Origin: Agromyces mangrovi
GTDB taxonomy: Bacteria > Actinomycetota > Actinomycetes > Actinomycetales > Microbacteriaceae
Length of the DNA stretch: 64,000 bases
Reading direction: 5' to 3'
Assembly (NCBI RefSeq): GCF_030296695.1
Contig: NZ_AP027737.1
Span: 62,001 to 126,000 of the forward strand
Part shown: positions 1-11,700 of the stretch, in pieces
How positions within the stretch are numbered: the stretch's first letter is position 1
How the letters are laid out: every line of letters begins with the position of its first letter
Position numbers and translations under genes: made by a program
Notes under the pieces: generated by a model
What the model saw: only the letters and a program-made list of their open reading frames with translations
What the model was told of the DNA's origin: nothing
Databases searched by the model: none

Positions 1-1
1 C

Positions 2-2134
2 GATTACACGAAGATCGACTTCACGGAGCTCGAGGGCCTGTCGGACGACGAGGTCGTCACGCACTCGTACGTGCGCGACGTGGCGCTCTCCGACGGGCGC
101 GTGCTCGCGCTCGTGACGCTCGACAACGGGCGCGACCACACCCGTCCGAACACGCTCGGGCCGAAGTCGCTGCTCGAGTACGCCGACACCCTCGACCGAC
201 TGGCCGAGCGGGCGAAGGCCGGCGACATCCATGCGGTCGCGGTGACGGGCAAGCCCTTCATCCTCGCCGCGGGCGCCGACCTGTCGAAGATCGCAGAGAT
301 CCCCAACCGCGAGATCGCCCTGCGGATGGCCCAGCTCGGCCACCACGCGCTCGGCAAGCTGCACACCGTCGGCGTACCGTCGTTCGCGTTCATCAACGGC
401 CTCGCGCTCGGCGGCGGCCTCGAGATCGGGCTGCACGCCGACTACCGCACCGTGGACGCGTCCACGCCGGCCGTCGCGCTGCCCGAGGTGTTCCTCGGCA
501 TCGTGCCCGCGTGGGGCGGTGCGACGCTGCTGCCCAACCTGATCGGCATCGAGAACGCCCTCAAGGTCGTCATCGAGAACCCGCTCAAGCAGAACCGCAC
601 CCTCAAGGGCAAGGACGTGCTCGAGCTCGGCATCGCGGACCGCATCTTCGCGTCGGCCGCGTTCCTCGAGGACTCGATCCGCTGGGCCGACGACGTGGTC
701 GCCGGTCGCGCGAAGGTCAAGCGTCCCAACGAGCCGGGCAAGGTCGAGCGCATGGTGAAGTGGGATGCCGCGATCGGCATCGCCACCAAGATGCTGAAGC
801 GCCGCATCGGCGAGGTGCAGCAGTCGCCGTACGCCGCCCTCGAGCTGCTCAAGGGCGCGAAGGCGAACGACCGCGAGGCCGGATTCGCCGCCGAGGACGA
901 CGCGCTCGCCGACCTCATCGTCGGCGACCAGCTCCAGGCCAGCATCTACGCGTTCAACCTCGTGCAGAAGCGCGCGAAGAAGCCGGCCGGCGCGCCCGAC
1001 AAGGCGCTCGCGAAGCCGGTCACGAAGGTGGGCGTCATCGGCGCGGGGCTCATGGCGAGCCAGTTCGCGCTGCTGTTCGTGCGCCGCCTGCAGGTGCCGG
1101 TGGTCATCACCGACCTCGACCAGGCACGCGTCGACAAGGGCCTCGCGTACATCCGCGACGAGATCGGCACGCTCGAGCAGAAGGGCCGCATCTCCCCCGA
1201 CGAGGCCAACCGCCTGCGTGCGCTCGTCACGGGGACGACCGACAAGGCCGACTTCGCCGACTGCGACTGGGTCATCGAGGCCGTCTTCGAGGAGCTCGGC
1301 ATCAAGCAGGACGTCTTCGCCGAGATCGAGCAGCACGTCTCCCCCGAGGCCGTGCTCGCCACGAACACGTCGTCGCTGTCGGTCGAGCAGATCGGCGCGA
1401 AGCTCGCCAACCCCGAGCGGCTCGTGGGCTTCCACTTCTTCAACCCGGTGGCCGTCATGCCGCTGATCGAGGTCGTGAACGCCCCGAAGACCGACGACGC
1501 CACCCTGTCGACCGCCATGGTGATCGCCGCCAAGCTCCGCAAGAACGCCGTCATCACGCGCGACACCCCCGGGTTCGTCGTGAACCGGGTGCTCGCGAAG
1601 GTGCTCGGCGAGACGATGCACGCGGTCGACGAGGGCACGCCGTTCGAGGTCGTCGACGAGTCCGTGACGCCCTTCGGGCTCCCCATGGGCCCGTTCGAGC
1701 TGCTGGAGCTCGTCGGCCTGAAGGTCGGCGCGCACGTGCTCGACACGCACCACGGCGCCTTCCCGGAGCGCTTCTTCGCGAGCGACAACCTGCACCGCCT
1801 CGCGGAGCACGGGAAGCTGCTCGAGCGCGACGGCAAGGGCAACGTCACGGGGTACGACAAGGGCGCGGTGAAGATCGTCGCCGGCGGCACGAACCCGATG
1901 ACCGCCGAGGAGATCCGCACCCGGCTCGAGGACGGCCTGGCCGACGAGATCCACCGGATGCTCGAGGACGACGTCGTGCACGCGCCCGAGGACATCGACC
2001 TGTGCATGATCCTCGGTGCGGGCTGGCCGTTCCAGATGGGCGGCGCGACGCCGTACCTCGACCGGGTGGGCGCCAGCGAGCGCGCATTCGGCGACACGTT
2101 CCACCACCCGCCGGTCGCGGGCGTCGGCGCCTGA
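2..2134 (+). CDS. 3-hydroxyacyl-CoA dehydrogenase / enoyl-CoA hydratase fusion (FadB/FadJ type), 5' end cut by window edge
   Basis: Bifunctional fatty-acid beta-oxidation enzyme: it hydrates enoyl-CoA and then oxidises 3-hydroxyacyl-CoA with NAD. The frame is open from base 2, beginning DYTKIDFTEL, so the start codon lies just outside the window; a GTG at 71 is internal. About 710 residues are visible. The N-terminal third is a crotonase fold with an oxyanion-hole region (ITGKP-like VTGKPFILAAGADLS and the glycine-rich NGLALGGGLE). A dinucleotide-binding fingerprint GVIGAGLMAS follows at about base 1030, then the dehydrogenase and C-terminal domains with HFFNPVAVMPLIEVV. Such genes usually follow a thiolase gene, which would lie to the left (inference). 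A perfect hairpin terminator follows the stop. Confidence 0.93.
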   Translation, partial: DYTKIDFTELEGLSDDEVVTHSYVRDVALSDGRVLALVTLDNGRDHTRPNTLGPKSLLEYADTLDRLAERAKAGDIHAVAVTGKPFILAAGADLSKIAEIPNREIALRMAQLGHHALGKLHTVGVPSFAFINGLALGGGLEIGLHADYRTVDASTPAVALPEVFLGIVPAWGGATLLPNLIGIENALKVVIENPLKQNRTLKGKDVLELGIADRIFASAAFLEDSIRWADDVVAGRAKVKRPNEPGKVERMVKWDAAIGIATKMLKRRIGEVQQSPYAALELLKGAKANDREAGFAAEDDALADLIVGDQLQASIYAFNLVQKRAKKPAGAPDKALAKPVTKVGVIGAGLMASQFALLFVRRLQVPVVITDLDQARVDKGLAYIRDEIGTLEQKGRISPDEANRLRALVTGTTDKADFADCDWVIEAVFEELGIKQDVFAEIEQHVSPEAVLATNTSSLSVEQIGAKLANPERLVGFHFFNPVAVMPLIEVVNAPKTDDATLSTAMVIAAKLRKNAVITRDTPGFVVNRVLAKVLGETMHAVDEGTPFEVVDESVTPFGLPMGPFELLELVGLKVGAHVLDTHHGAFPERFFASDNLHRLAEHGKLLERDGKGNVTGYDKGAVKIVAGGTNPMTAEEIRTRLEDGLADEIHRMLEDDVVHAPEDIDLCMILGAGWPFQMGGATPYLDRVGASERAFGDTFHHPPVAGVGA

Positions 2135-2154
2135 CGCCGACGGCGGACACGGGA

Positions 2155-2186
2155 GAACGCCCCGGAGCTTCGGCTCCGGGGCGTTC
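2155..2186. terminator. Hairpin terminator shared by the beta-oxidation gene and dxs
   Basis: A perfect 14-bp stem (GAACGCCCCGGAGC and its complement) is closed by a TTCG tetraloop. It sits between two convergent genes, so it probably works in both directions. Confidence 0.85.
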
Positions 2187-2209
2187 GTCGTTCGTGCGGG
2201 AGGCCCGCG

Positions 2210-4137
2210 TCAGCGGGTCGATGCCTCCTCGTCGGCGGGCACGGCGCGCGCGTGCGGCAGCTTGCTGCCGAGCACCATCGCGGTCACGTCGCGCGCGATG
2301 TGCTGCGGCGTGAGGCCGACGCGCTCGAGGATGTCGCCGCGCGAGCCGTGGTCGAGGAACTCGTCGGGGAGCCCGATCTCGGTGACCGCGGTGTCGACGT
2401 CGGCCTCGCGGAGGTCCTGGCGGATGCGCGTGCCGATGCCGCCCACGCGCATGCCGTCCTCGATGCTCACGACGATGCGGTAGTCGCGCGCGAGCTCGAC
2501 CACGCTGCGCGGCACGGGCACGACCCAGCGCGGGTCGACGACGGTCGCGCCGATGCCCTGGTCGGCGAGGCGCTCGGCGACCTCCAGCCCGATGCCCGCC
2601 ATCGGGCCGACGGTCACGATCAGCACGTCTCGGCGGTCGGTCTCGCGCAGCACGTCGACGCCGTCGGGCGTGCGCCGCTCGGCCGGGTACTCGGTGCCCA
2701 CGGACCCCTTCGGGAAGCGCAGCACCGTCGGGGCATCCTGCACCTGCACGGCCTCGTGCAGCTCTTCCGCGAGCCGCTCCGCGTCGCGGGGGCGGCGAGC
2801 CGGATGCCGGGCACGACCTGCAGGATCGCGAGGTCCCACACGCCGTGGTGGCTGGGGCCGTCGGGGCCGGTCACGCCGGCCCGGTCGAGCACGAACGTGA
2901 CGCCCGCGCGGTGCAGCGCGACGTCCATCAGCACCTGGTCGAAGGCGCGGTTCATGAACGTCGCGTAGACGGCGACCACCGGGTGCATGCCGCCGAACGA
3001 GAGACCCGCGGCACTCGCCACGGCGTGCTGCTCGGCGATGCCGACGTCGAGCACGCGGTCGGGGTAGCGCTCGGCCATGCGGTGCAGGCCGGTCGGCCGC
3101 AGCATCGCGGCCGTGATGCCCACGATGCGGTCGTCGGCATCGGCGACGCGGACGAGCTCCTCGGAGAACACGCCGGTCCACGAGGGGGCGGATGCGGCGA
3201 CGAGCGACTCCCCCGTCTCCGGGTCGATCTGCCCGACGGCGTGGAACTGGTCGGCGACGTCGCGCAGCGCGGGCTCGTACCCGCGGCCCTTCTCGGTGAT
3301 CACGTGCACGATGACCGGCGTGCCGTAGTCGCGCGCCTGCACGAGTGCGCGCTCGACCGCCGCCTCGTCGTGCCCGTCGACCGGGCCGATGTACTTGATG
3401 TCGAGGTTCGAGTAGAGCGCCTCGTTGTTCGAGAAGCGGCTGAGGAACCCGTGCAGGCCGCCGCGCACCCCGCGGTACACCGCGCGAGCGGGGCCGCCGA
3501 GGCGGTCGAACGCGCGACGGCTCGACTGGTGCAGCTCGCGGTAGCCGCGCTTGGTGCGCACCGAGTTCAGGAACCGCGCCATGCCGCCGATCGTGGGCGC
3601 GTACGAGCGGCCGTTGTCGTTGACGACGACCACCAGGCGGCGGTTGTTGTCGTCGGTGATGTTGTTGAGCGCCTCCCATGTCATGCCGCCGGTGAGGGCG
3701 CCGTCGCCCACCACGGCCACCACGTGGCGGTCCTGCTGGCCGGTCATCTCGAAGGCGCGCGAGATGCCGTCCGCCCACGACAGCGAGCTCGACGCGTGCG
3801 AGCTCTCGACGATGTCGTGCACCGACTCGGAGCGCTGCGGGTAGCCGGCGAGGCCGCCGGTCGTGCGGATGCTCGAGAGGTCGCGACGACCCGTCAGCAT
3901 CTTGTGCACGTACGACTGGTGGCCCGTGTCGAACACGATGGCATCCTTCGGCGACTCGAACACGCGGTGGATCGCGAGCGTGAGCTCCACGACGCCGAGG
4001 TTCGGGCCGAGGTGGCCGCCGGTCTGCGAGACGCTCGCGACCAGGTACTCCCGGATCTCTCGTGCCAGTCGTTCGAGTTCTTCGGCCGAGAGCCCGTCGA
4101 GGTCCCGGGGTCCGTTGATGGTCTCGAGCAGGGTCAT
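2210..4137 (-). CDS. dxs: 1-deoxy-D-xylulose-5-phosphate synthase, frameshifted as sequenced
   Basis: First enzyme of the MEP isoprenoid pathway: thiamine-diphosphate-dependent condensation of pyruvate with glyceraldehyde 3-phosphate. The N-terminal part reads from ATG at 4137 ([10 protein letters not shown]) through the thiamine-binding motif [16 protein letters not shown]. The C-terminal transketolase part, ending PADEEASTR, lies in another frame. The break is at the five-G run 2788-2792 (C run on the coding strand). One extra base there restores [17 protein letters not shown] and gives a normal 642-residue protein. Dxs is expected to be essential because actinobacteria of this type make isoprenoids by this route, so I take the break as a sequence error. 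A GAAAGG ribosome site precedes the ATG. Confidence 0.93.
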
Positions 4138-4214
4138 GCAGGGTGCCTTTCCGGTGCGCCAGTGAGTGTCCGGTCGCCGTTGCCCGAGTCTACGCCGGGA
4201 GTCTGGGGAAGCGA

Positions 4215-4252
4215 CGAGCGACCCGGCAGGACGTCGCCTGCCGGGTCGCTCG
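4215..4252. terminator. Rho-independent-like terminator downstream of acnA
   Basis: Perfect 16-bp stem CGAGCGACCCGGCAGG / CCTGCCGGGTCGCTCG with loop ACGTCG, just past the acnA stop and before dxs. It separates the two minus-strand genes into different transcripts. Confidence 0.8.
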
Positions 4253-4269
4253 GGTGGTGTCGGACAGCG

Positions 4270-7080
<2,811 letters not shown>

Positions 7081-7214
7081 GTTGGCCTCTCCTTCGCTCG
7101 ATGCGACCGGCGCGGACCGGCCCGCCTGACGATTCTCGCGGCCGGACAGGGCCGTCTGCCAGCAAGGGTAACCTAATCGCCGCGCCGCGGACCGGGCCTC
7201 TCGACCCGGCTCAT

Positions 7215-7234
7215 TTATCTCGATGTCGAGATAA
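7215..7234. promoter_or_regulatory. Perfect palindromic operator upstream of acnA, MarR-like
   Basis: On the acnA strand it reads TTATCTCGACATCGAGATAA: two 9-bp arms around a 2-base centre. It lies right after the DUF3159 stop and 135 bases before the acnA start. The symmetry and length suit a MarR-family dimer. TamR of Streptomyces, a MarR protein that controls aconitase, is a possible analogue (from memory; binding motif not checked). Confidence 0.6.
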
Positions 7235-7239
7235 CTGTA

Positions 7240-8016
7240 TCACTCGCTCCGGTCGGCGCCGGACGGATACACGGCGCGCACCACGAGCCACGAGAGCACG
7301 AGCAGCACGGCGTACAGCGGCACGCCCATCAGCAATCGCGTGAGCGCGAGGCCCTCGACGTTCGCGGCGAGGTACAGCGGGAGCTGCACGGCCAGCCGGG
7401 CGACGAACAGCCCGAGCCAGAGCACGGTGAGCAGCTGCATCGCGCGGTAGCGGCGACGGTCGTGCTTCCAGGCCAGGCCGTCGCCCATCAGGAACCCGAC
7501 GGCGAGCCCGAGCAGGGGCCAGCCCACGAGCAGCGAGATGAGGATCGCGGTCGCGTACGCGCCGTTGGTCCAGAGGCCGATGACGAAGTTGTCCTCGCCG
7601 CGACCGGTCCAGAGGGCGAGGGCGGCGGATGCCCCTGCTGCGACGAGGCCCGCGACGGCCTGCGTCACGGGCGTGCGTGCGATCAGGCGGGCGATCGTGA
7701 ACACGACGGCGAGGCCGACCGAGCCGGCCAGCGCCGGGACGAGCTCGCCCCAGATCGCGTAGACGGTGAGGAAGACGAGCCCGGGAAGGATCGCCTCGCA
7801 CAGCCCGCGGATGCCGCCCAGCGCACCGAGCAGCTCGCGTGCGGTGAGCGCCTCGTCGCGCGCCAGGCCGCCGAGGCCCGATCGTTCGGCCGCCTGCGCG
7901 AGCCCCGCGCCGATGCCCGCCGCGGCCTCGTGGGCTGCGAGGTCGTCCGCCTGCTCCCCCGGCTCGCGGTCGGGCTCGTCGCGGTCGCCGCGCGCGGGAT
8001 CGGACACCGTGGTCAC
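7240..8016 (-). CDS. DUF3159 family membrane protein
   Basis: Predicted integral membrane protein of 258 residues, function unknown. A hydrophilic N-terminal region of about 75 residues is rich in Asp, Glu and Arg. About six hydrophobic segments follow, starting with ILPGLVFLTVYAIWG. The conserved LCEAILPGLVF and WKHDRRRYRAMQ stretches are what I recognise as DUF3159. It is the last gene of the dut-DUF3710-DUF3159 operon. Its GTG start (8014-8016) overlaps the upstream stop in a GTGA, so translation is probably coupled. The same trio is conserved in many actinobacteria next to dxs and acn. Confidence 0.85.
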   Translation of the reverse strand: MTTVSDPARGDRDEPDREPGEQADDLAAHEAAAGIGAGLAQAAERSGLGGLARDEALTARELLGALGGIRGLCEAILPGLVFLTVYAIWGELVPALAGSVGLAVVFTIARLIARTPVTQAVAGLVAAGASAALALWTGRGEDNFVIGLWTNGAYATAILISLLVGWPLLGLAVGFLMGDGLAWKHDRRRYRAMQLLTVLWLGLFVARLAVQLPLYLAANVEGLALTRLLMGVPLYAVLLVLSWLVVRAVYPSGADRSE

Positions 8017-8645
8017 GGGGCGGTCGGCGGCTTCGCGCCGCCGCCCGAGCCCTGGGGCATGCGGAGCGGGATGAGGTCGCGCGGCGGCATCGGCGTGTTG
8101 CCGCGCACCACGACGATGCTGCGGAACAGGTCCTCCACCAGCGCGGCGGCCGCCGGGTCGACGGCGGCGTCGCCCGCGATCACGCCGCGCAGGAACCAGC
8201 GCGGCCCGTCGACGCCCACGAAGCGCGCGAGGCGGGTCTGCGCCGCCTGCTGCTCGGTGGCGGGCACCGGGATCTGCGCGAGCAGCTCGGGACCGAACGT
8301 GCCCTCACGGGGAGTGATCGTGCCGCCCTGGCCGGTGATCTGCGTGGAGATCTGCTCGCGGATCTCGTGCCACAGCCCGCTCGAGCGGGGCGCCGCGAAC
8401 GGCTGCACCTGCAGCGTGGAGTTCGCGTAGTCGAGGCTGATCGCCACCACGCGCTTGGTCGACTCCTCGACCTCGAGGCGCAGGTGCAGCCCCTCGCGAG
8501 GCAGCACCTTCACGCCGCCGAGGTCGACGTACGGACGAACCGGGTTGGCCTCCGACTCGTCGAGCGGCCCCGCGGTCTCGCGGTCCTCCGGCGCCGACTT
8601 GGGGTGGTCGACCGGACGGTCGTCGACGTTCTCGATGTCGCTCAC
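8013..8645 (-). CDS. DUF3710 domain-containing protein
   Basis: Conserved actinobacterial protein of unknown function, 210 residues from a GTG start at 8645 ([11 protein letters not shown]). The N-terminus is acidic and probably disordered. The folded part begins at [19 protein letters not shown] and includes LWHEIREQI and [15 protein letters not shown], typical of the family. A longer open frame extends upstream, but the 8645 start forms a GTGA overlap with the corrected dut stop and matches the family's N-terminus. Second gene of the dut operon. Confidence 0.87.
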   Translation of the reverse strand: MSDIENVDDRPVDHPKSAPEDRETAGPLDESEANPVRPYVDLGGVKVLPREGLHLRLEVEESTKRVVAISLDYANSTLQVQPFAAPRSSGLWHEIREQISTQITGQGGTITPREGTFGPELLAQIPVPATEQQAAQTRLARFVGVDGPRWFLRGVIAGDAAVDPAAAALVEDLFRSIVVVRGNTPMPPRDLIPLRMPQGSGGGAKPPTAP

Positions 8646-9117
8646 GCTGATGCTGCTCCTGACTGGGGTGTGGGGTGTGTGTCTGCGGCGAACCCGGTCG
8701 AGCCGAATCCGCCCTCCCCCGATGGCTGCCCGGCAGCCGGTCGACCGGCACGAAGCGCGCCCGCGAGACCGGCATGACAACGAGCTGTGCGATGCGGTCG
8801 CCGTCGCGGATCTCGTACGGCTCCGAGGCATCCGTGTTCAGCATCGACACCTTGATCTCGCCGCGGTACCCGGCGTCGATCGTGCCGGGGGCGTTGACGA
8901 TGGTGATGCCGTGCTTGAACGCGAGGCCGCTGCGCGGGACGACGAACCCGACGTACCCGTCGGGCAGCGCCACCGCCACGCCCGTGCCGACCGTGGCGCG
9001 CTCCCCCGGCGCGAGCACGAGCGACTCGGCCGCGTGCAGGTCGGCCCCGGCATCGCCCGGATGGGCGTACGCGGGCACGCGGTCAGCGGTGATGAGCACC
9101 TCGACGGAATCGGTCAC
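8642..9117 (-). CDS. dut: dUTP diphosphatase, frameshifted near its C-terminus as sequenced
   Basis: Hydrolyses dUTP to dUMP and pyrophosphate, keeping uracil out of DNA and feeding dTMP synthesis. The motifs of the trimeric Dut family are present in order: [35 protein letters not shown] and [12 protein letters not shown]. The fifth motif, the glycine-rich C-terminal arm [13 protein letters not shown], appears only if one base is added to the five-C run 8716-8720. The corrected protein has 158 residues, ends at 8642 and overlaps the DUF3710 start by 4 bases. Uncorrected, the frame runs on to 8305 through DUF3710. Start is GTG at 9117. Confidence 0.93.
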
Positions 9118-9156
9118 GTGTCGAGGGTAGTCGAAGAAATCTGGTCGAATGGAAGC

Positions 9157-9612
9157 ATGCCCGTGTACCGAGAACGGCTCCTGCCGACCCCGTGGATGGT
9201 CCTCGTCAGCCTGCTGCTGATCCCGGCGAGCATCCTGATCCTCGCGCCCGTGTCGCTGCCCGCCGGCATCGCGACGGGCATCGTGCTCTATCTCGGCGTG
9301 CAGGCCGCGTTCCTCGTCGCCTCACCGCTGATCGAGGTGACCGAGACGGAACTGCACGCCGGGAAGGCGAGCATCCCGCTCGCGCTCACCGGCGAGGCGA
9401 CGGCGCATGAGGGGGCGGATGCCACCGCCGAGCGGGGCGTGCGACTGGACGCCCGCGCCTGGCTGCTCATCCGCGGCTGGGTGCCGCACGTGGTGAAGGT
9501 GCCGATCGTCGACGACGCCGACCCGACGCCCTACTGGATCGTCTCGACGCGCCGACCGACGGAGATGGCCGCCGCGATCAACGGATCGCGACGGCCATCG
9601 GAGACTGCGTAG
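9157..9612 (+). CDS. DUF3093 domain-containing membrane protein
   Basis: Small membrane protein of 151 residues, function unknown. It begins [16 protein letters not shown], a characteristic DUF3093 opening. Two adjacent hydrophobic segments follow (about residues 14-34 and 36-56). The soluble remainder ends with [16 protein letters not shown], which matches the family's conserved C-terminus. It is transcribed divergently from dut, with 39 bases between the two starts, so both promoters lie in that short gap. Gene order with dut and DUF4193 is standard for actinobacteria. Confidence 0.87.
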   Translation: MPVYRERLLPTPWMVLVSLLLIPASILILAPVSLPAGIATGIVLYLGVQAAFLVASPLIEVTETELHAGKASIPLALTGEATAHEGADATAERGVRLDARAWLLIRGWVPHVVKVPIVDDADPTPYWIVSTRRPTEMAAAINGSRRPSETA

Positions 9613-9621
9613 CGGCGCCGG

Positions 9622-9915
9622 TCAGGCCGCGCACTCCAGGCAGATCGGCCCGAGCTTCGTCTCGTGGTCGATCTGGGAGCGGTGCTTCACGAGGAAGCAG
9701 CTCACGCACGTGAACTCGTCGGCCTGCGGGGGCAGGACCACCACGTCGAGTTCCACGTCGGAGAGATCGGCTCCCGGCAGGTCGAACCCACCGGGGTTGT
9801 CGGCGTCATCCGCGTCGACCATTCCCGAGTTCTTGTCGGGTACGCGCTCCTTGAGAGCCTCGATCGACTCCGAGTCGTCGTCGCTCTTCCGCGGTGCGTC
9901 GTAATCAGTTGCCAT
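9622..9915 (-). CDS. DUF4193 family zinc-ribbon-like protein
   Basis: 97-residue acidic protein. The second half carries CVSCFLVKHRSQ and ICLECAA, two CxxC pairs about 20 residues apart, which suggests a small zinc-binding knuckle. The family's biochemical role is unknown. The start is ATG at 9915 (MATDYDAPRKSDDD). A much longer frame extends upstream to 11403, but it is antisense to sepH and an artefact of base composition. Confidence 0.88.
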   Translation of the reverse strand: MATDYDAPRKSDDDSESIEALKERVPDKNSGMVDADDADNPGGFDLPGADLSDVELDVVVLPPQADEFTCVSCFLVKHRSQIDHETKLGPICLECAA

Positions 9916-10110
9916 TCCGGTCCATTCTTGGTGAGTCGCCGAAGAAAATCGGCGGCCATAGTCTGCATCAACCGTCGTGGAAGTGCAAACGCCTCGCACG
10001 GCAGGTCGATCAGCCGCTGCAACTTCCGGCACGCCCGTGGTATTCCCCAGCGGTCGGCGACCCCCGTGGCATCCTTGCCAGCAACAGTGAGCAGGGAAGG
10101 GCCCGGCGAC

Positions 10111-11301
10111 ATGCAGGAACTGAAGGTGATCGGCGTCGAGAACGGCGCGCTGCTCGCCGCCTCCGACGAGGGGGCGAGGTTCAGGATCCCGATCGACGAC
10201 GTGGTGCAGTCCAAGATCCGTCAATCGCACCCGGAGTCGCCCAACGCGCCGAGACTGGCGCCGAGGGAGGTGCAGGCGCACATCCGCGCCGGCCTGTCGG
10301 CCGAGGAGGTCGCGACCCTGACGGGCGCGTCGCTCGAGGCGATCCGCCGGTTCGAGGGCCCCGTGCTCGCCGAGCGCGAGCACATCGTGAACTCCGCGCT
10401 GGCCGTGCCGGTGCACATCGAGGGCGACTTCGACCCCGACACTCCCCCGACGTTCGGCAACGTGATCCGCGACCGGCTCGACAAGCTCGGCGCCGACCGC
10501 GGCCGCTGGGCGAGCTGGAAGGAGGAGGACCGCGGGTGGATGGTCAAGCTCGAATTCCGCGCCGACGACATCGACCACGACGCCCGCTGGGGCTTCGAGC
10601 CGCGCAAGCGCGCCCTCCAGCCGCTGAACTCCGAGGCCGTGACGCTCTCGCAGCCCGGTGAGCCGAAGGAGGGGCTGATCCCCAAGCTGCGCGCGGTCGG
10701 CGCCCAGGACCCGGACGCCTCGCGGTTCGACAGCGGCGCGTTCGCGTTCGACGACGACCCGGTGGCCCCTGTGGCATCCGACCCGGCGCCGCAGCCCGAG
10801 GCGCTCTCGTACTCGCGCACCGTGAAGACCTCGAGCCCCGCGGCCGCGAACGCGGCGATCAAGCGCGCCGCCGAGCCGGAGCAGGCGATCAGCGACACGG
10901 CCGACCTGCTCGAGGCGCTGCGCAAGCGCCGCGGCGAGCGGGAGTCGGCCGCCGTCCCCGCGGAGGACGACTCCGAGCCCGCACTCGACATCCCCCTGTC
11001 GACCTTCGACGAGGAGTTCGAGGACGCGCAGGAGGAGGAGCCGTCGGCCGCGCCCGCCCGCGCCCCGCGCAGGTCGCCCGCCAAGCGCCAGTCCGCCGCC
11101 AAGCGCCCGCCGCAGAAGCAGTCGCAGCCGAAGGAGCCCGCGGGCGACTCCCTGTGGGGCCGCGTGGCCGCATCGGGCGAGACCGACTCGGGTGCACCCG
11201 CTCGTTCGTCGGCCGCCGCCGGCGCGAAGAAGGGCCGGGCGTCGATGCCGAGCTGGGACGAGATCGTCTTCGGCGCGCGCAGCGACGACGACCCGGCCTG
11301 A
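10111..11301 (+). CDS. sepH: Septation protein SepH
   Basis: Actinobacterial cell-division protein that binds FtsZ and promotes its assembly. It has 396 residues. The conserved N-terminal DUF3071 domain opens with MQELKVIGVENGALL and contains a helix-turn-helix-like segment, LSAEEVATLTGASLEAIRRFEGPV (about residues 64-87). The remainder is low-complexity, acidic and then Lys/Pro/Ala-rich (PRRSPAKRQSAAKRPPQKQ), the usual disordered tail, ending in a short conserved patch PSWDEIVFGAR. The ATG at 10111 follows GGGAAGGGCCC. Open sequence upstream of it does not match the family. Confidence 0.92.
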   Translation: MQELKVIGVENGALLAASDEGARFRIPIDDVVQSKIRQSHPESPNAPRLAPREVQAHIRAGLSAEEVATLTGASLEAIRRFEGPVLAEREHIVNSALAVPVHIEGDFDPDTPPTFGNVIRDRLDKLGADRGRWASWKEEDRGWMVKLEFRADDIDHDARWGFEPRKRALQPLNSEAVTLSQPGEPKEGLIPKLRAVGAQDPDASRFDSGAFAFDDDPVAPVASDPAPQPEALSYSRTVKTSSPAAANAAIKRAAEPEQAISDTADLLEALRKRRGERESAAVPAEDDSEPALDIPLSTFDEEFEDAQEEEPSAAPARAPRRSPAKRQSAAKRPPQKQSQPKEPAGDSLWGRVAASGETDSGAPARSSAAAGAKKGRASMPSWDEIVFGARSDDDPA

Positions 11302-11317
11302 GCCGACCCGCCCCGTT

Positions 11318-11338
11318 GACGCCCGTCCACCGGGCGTT
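11318..11338 (+). terminator. Weak hairpin terminator after sepH
   Basis: ACGCCCG and CGGGCGT form a 7-bp stem with loop TCCAC, extendable by wobble pairs, 17 bases past the sepH stop and before the SOS promoter. Confidence 0.45.
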
Positions 11339-11360
11339 GGCGTGTCGAGCCTCGGGGACG

Positions 11361-11384
11361 TAGCATTCGAACACATGTTCGAAT
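11361..11384 (+). promoter_or_regulatory. LexA-controlled promoter: -10 TAGCAT and perfect SOS box
   Basis: TTCGAAC-ACAT-GTTCGAA (11366-11383) is a perfect match to the actinobacterial SOS box TCGAAC-N4-GTTCGA. A TAGCAT at 11361-11366 abuts it and fits a -10 hexamer, so bound LexA would cover the transcription start. The ATG at 11375 lies inside the box and is not a likely translation start. Confidence 0.85.
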
Positions 11385-11395
11385 GGAGGTCCGCG

Positions 11396-11680
11396 ATGCG
11401 CACGATGGAGTCGGAGACCGTCGTATGGACGGGCGACGACGGCGAACCGCTGCGCCTCGTCTGGCGGCAGGTGCGCTACCGCGTGACCGATCGCCCGACC
11501 GCGCTCGTCGCACCCTGCCCGTGGTGGCGCCCGCTCGCCGGCACGGGCGTGTGCGGGCCGCTCGATGTCACCGGCTGGCGGTTCCAGGGCACGGCCGACG
11601 ACGGTTCGGGCTCGCTGGTCTTCGACGTGGTGCTCGATCGCAGGACGCTCCGGTGGGAGGTCGTGGACACGTACGAGTGA
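11396..11680 (+). CDS. DUF6504 family protein, SOS-regulated
   Basis: 94-residue protein of unknown biochemical function. I choose ATG 11396 (MRTMESETVVW) because GGAGG lies 6 bases upstream and the earlier ATG at 11375 is inside the SOS box. Recognisable features are WTGDDGEPLRLVWRQVRYRV and a Trp-rich middle (PCPWWRP). DUF6504 proteins are usually encoded beside mutasome or Y-family polymerase genes; here the gene stands alone behind its own SOS box, with dinB far away at 62.2-63.5 kb. A role in DNA-damage tolerance is inferred from that box and family context. Confidence 0.8.
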   Translation: MRTMESETVVWTGDDGEPLRLVWRQVRYRVTDRPTALVAPCPWWRPLAGTGVCGPLDVTGWRFQGTADDGSGSLVFDVVLDRRTLRWEVVDTYE

Positions 11681-11688
11681 CCACTCCC

Positions 11689-11694
11689 TAGGCT
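11689..11694 (+). promoter_or_regulatory. Leaderless -10 hexamer TAGGCT for the phosphotransferase gene
   Basis: The hexamer ends 6 bases before ATG 11701, and no Shine-Dalgarno sequence intervenes. Transcription would begin at the start codon. Confidence 0.55.
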
Positions 11695-11700
11695 GTGCGC

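Noticed and set aside
11375..11377. ATG at 11375 as the start of the DUF6504 gene
   Set aside because: It lies inside the SOS box, too close to the -10; GGAGG at 11385-11389 serves the ATG at 11396.
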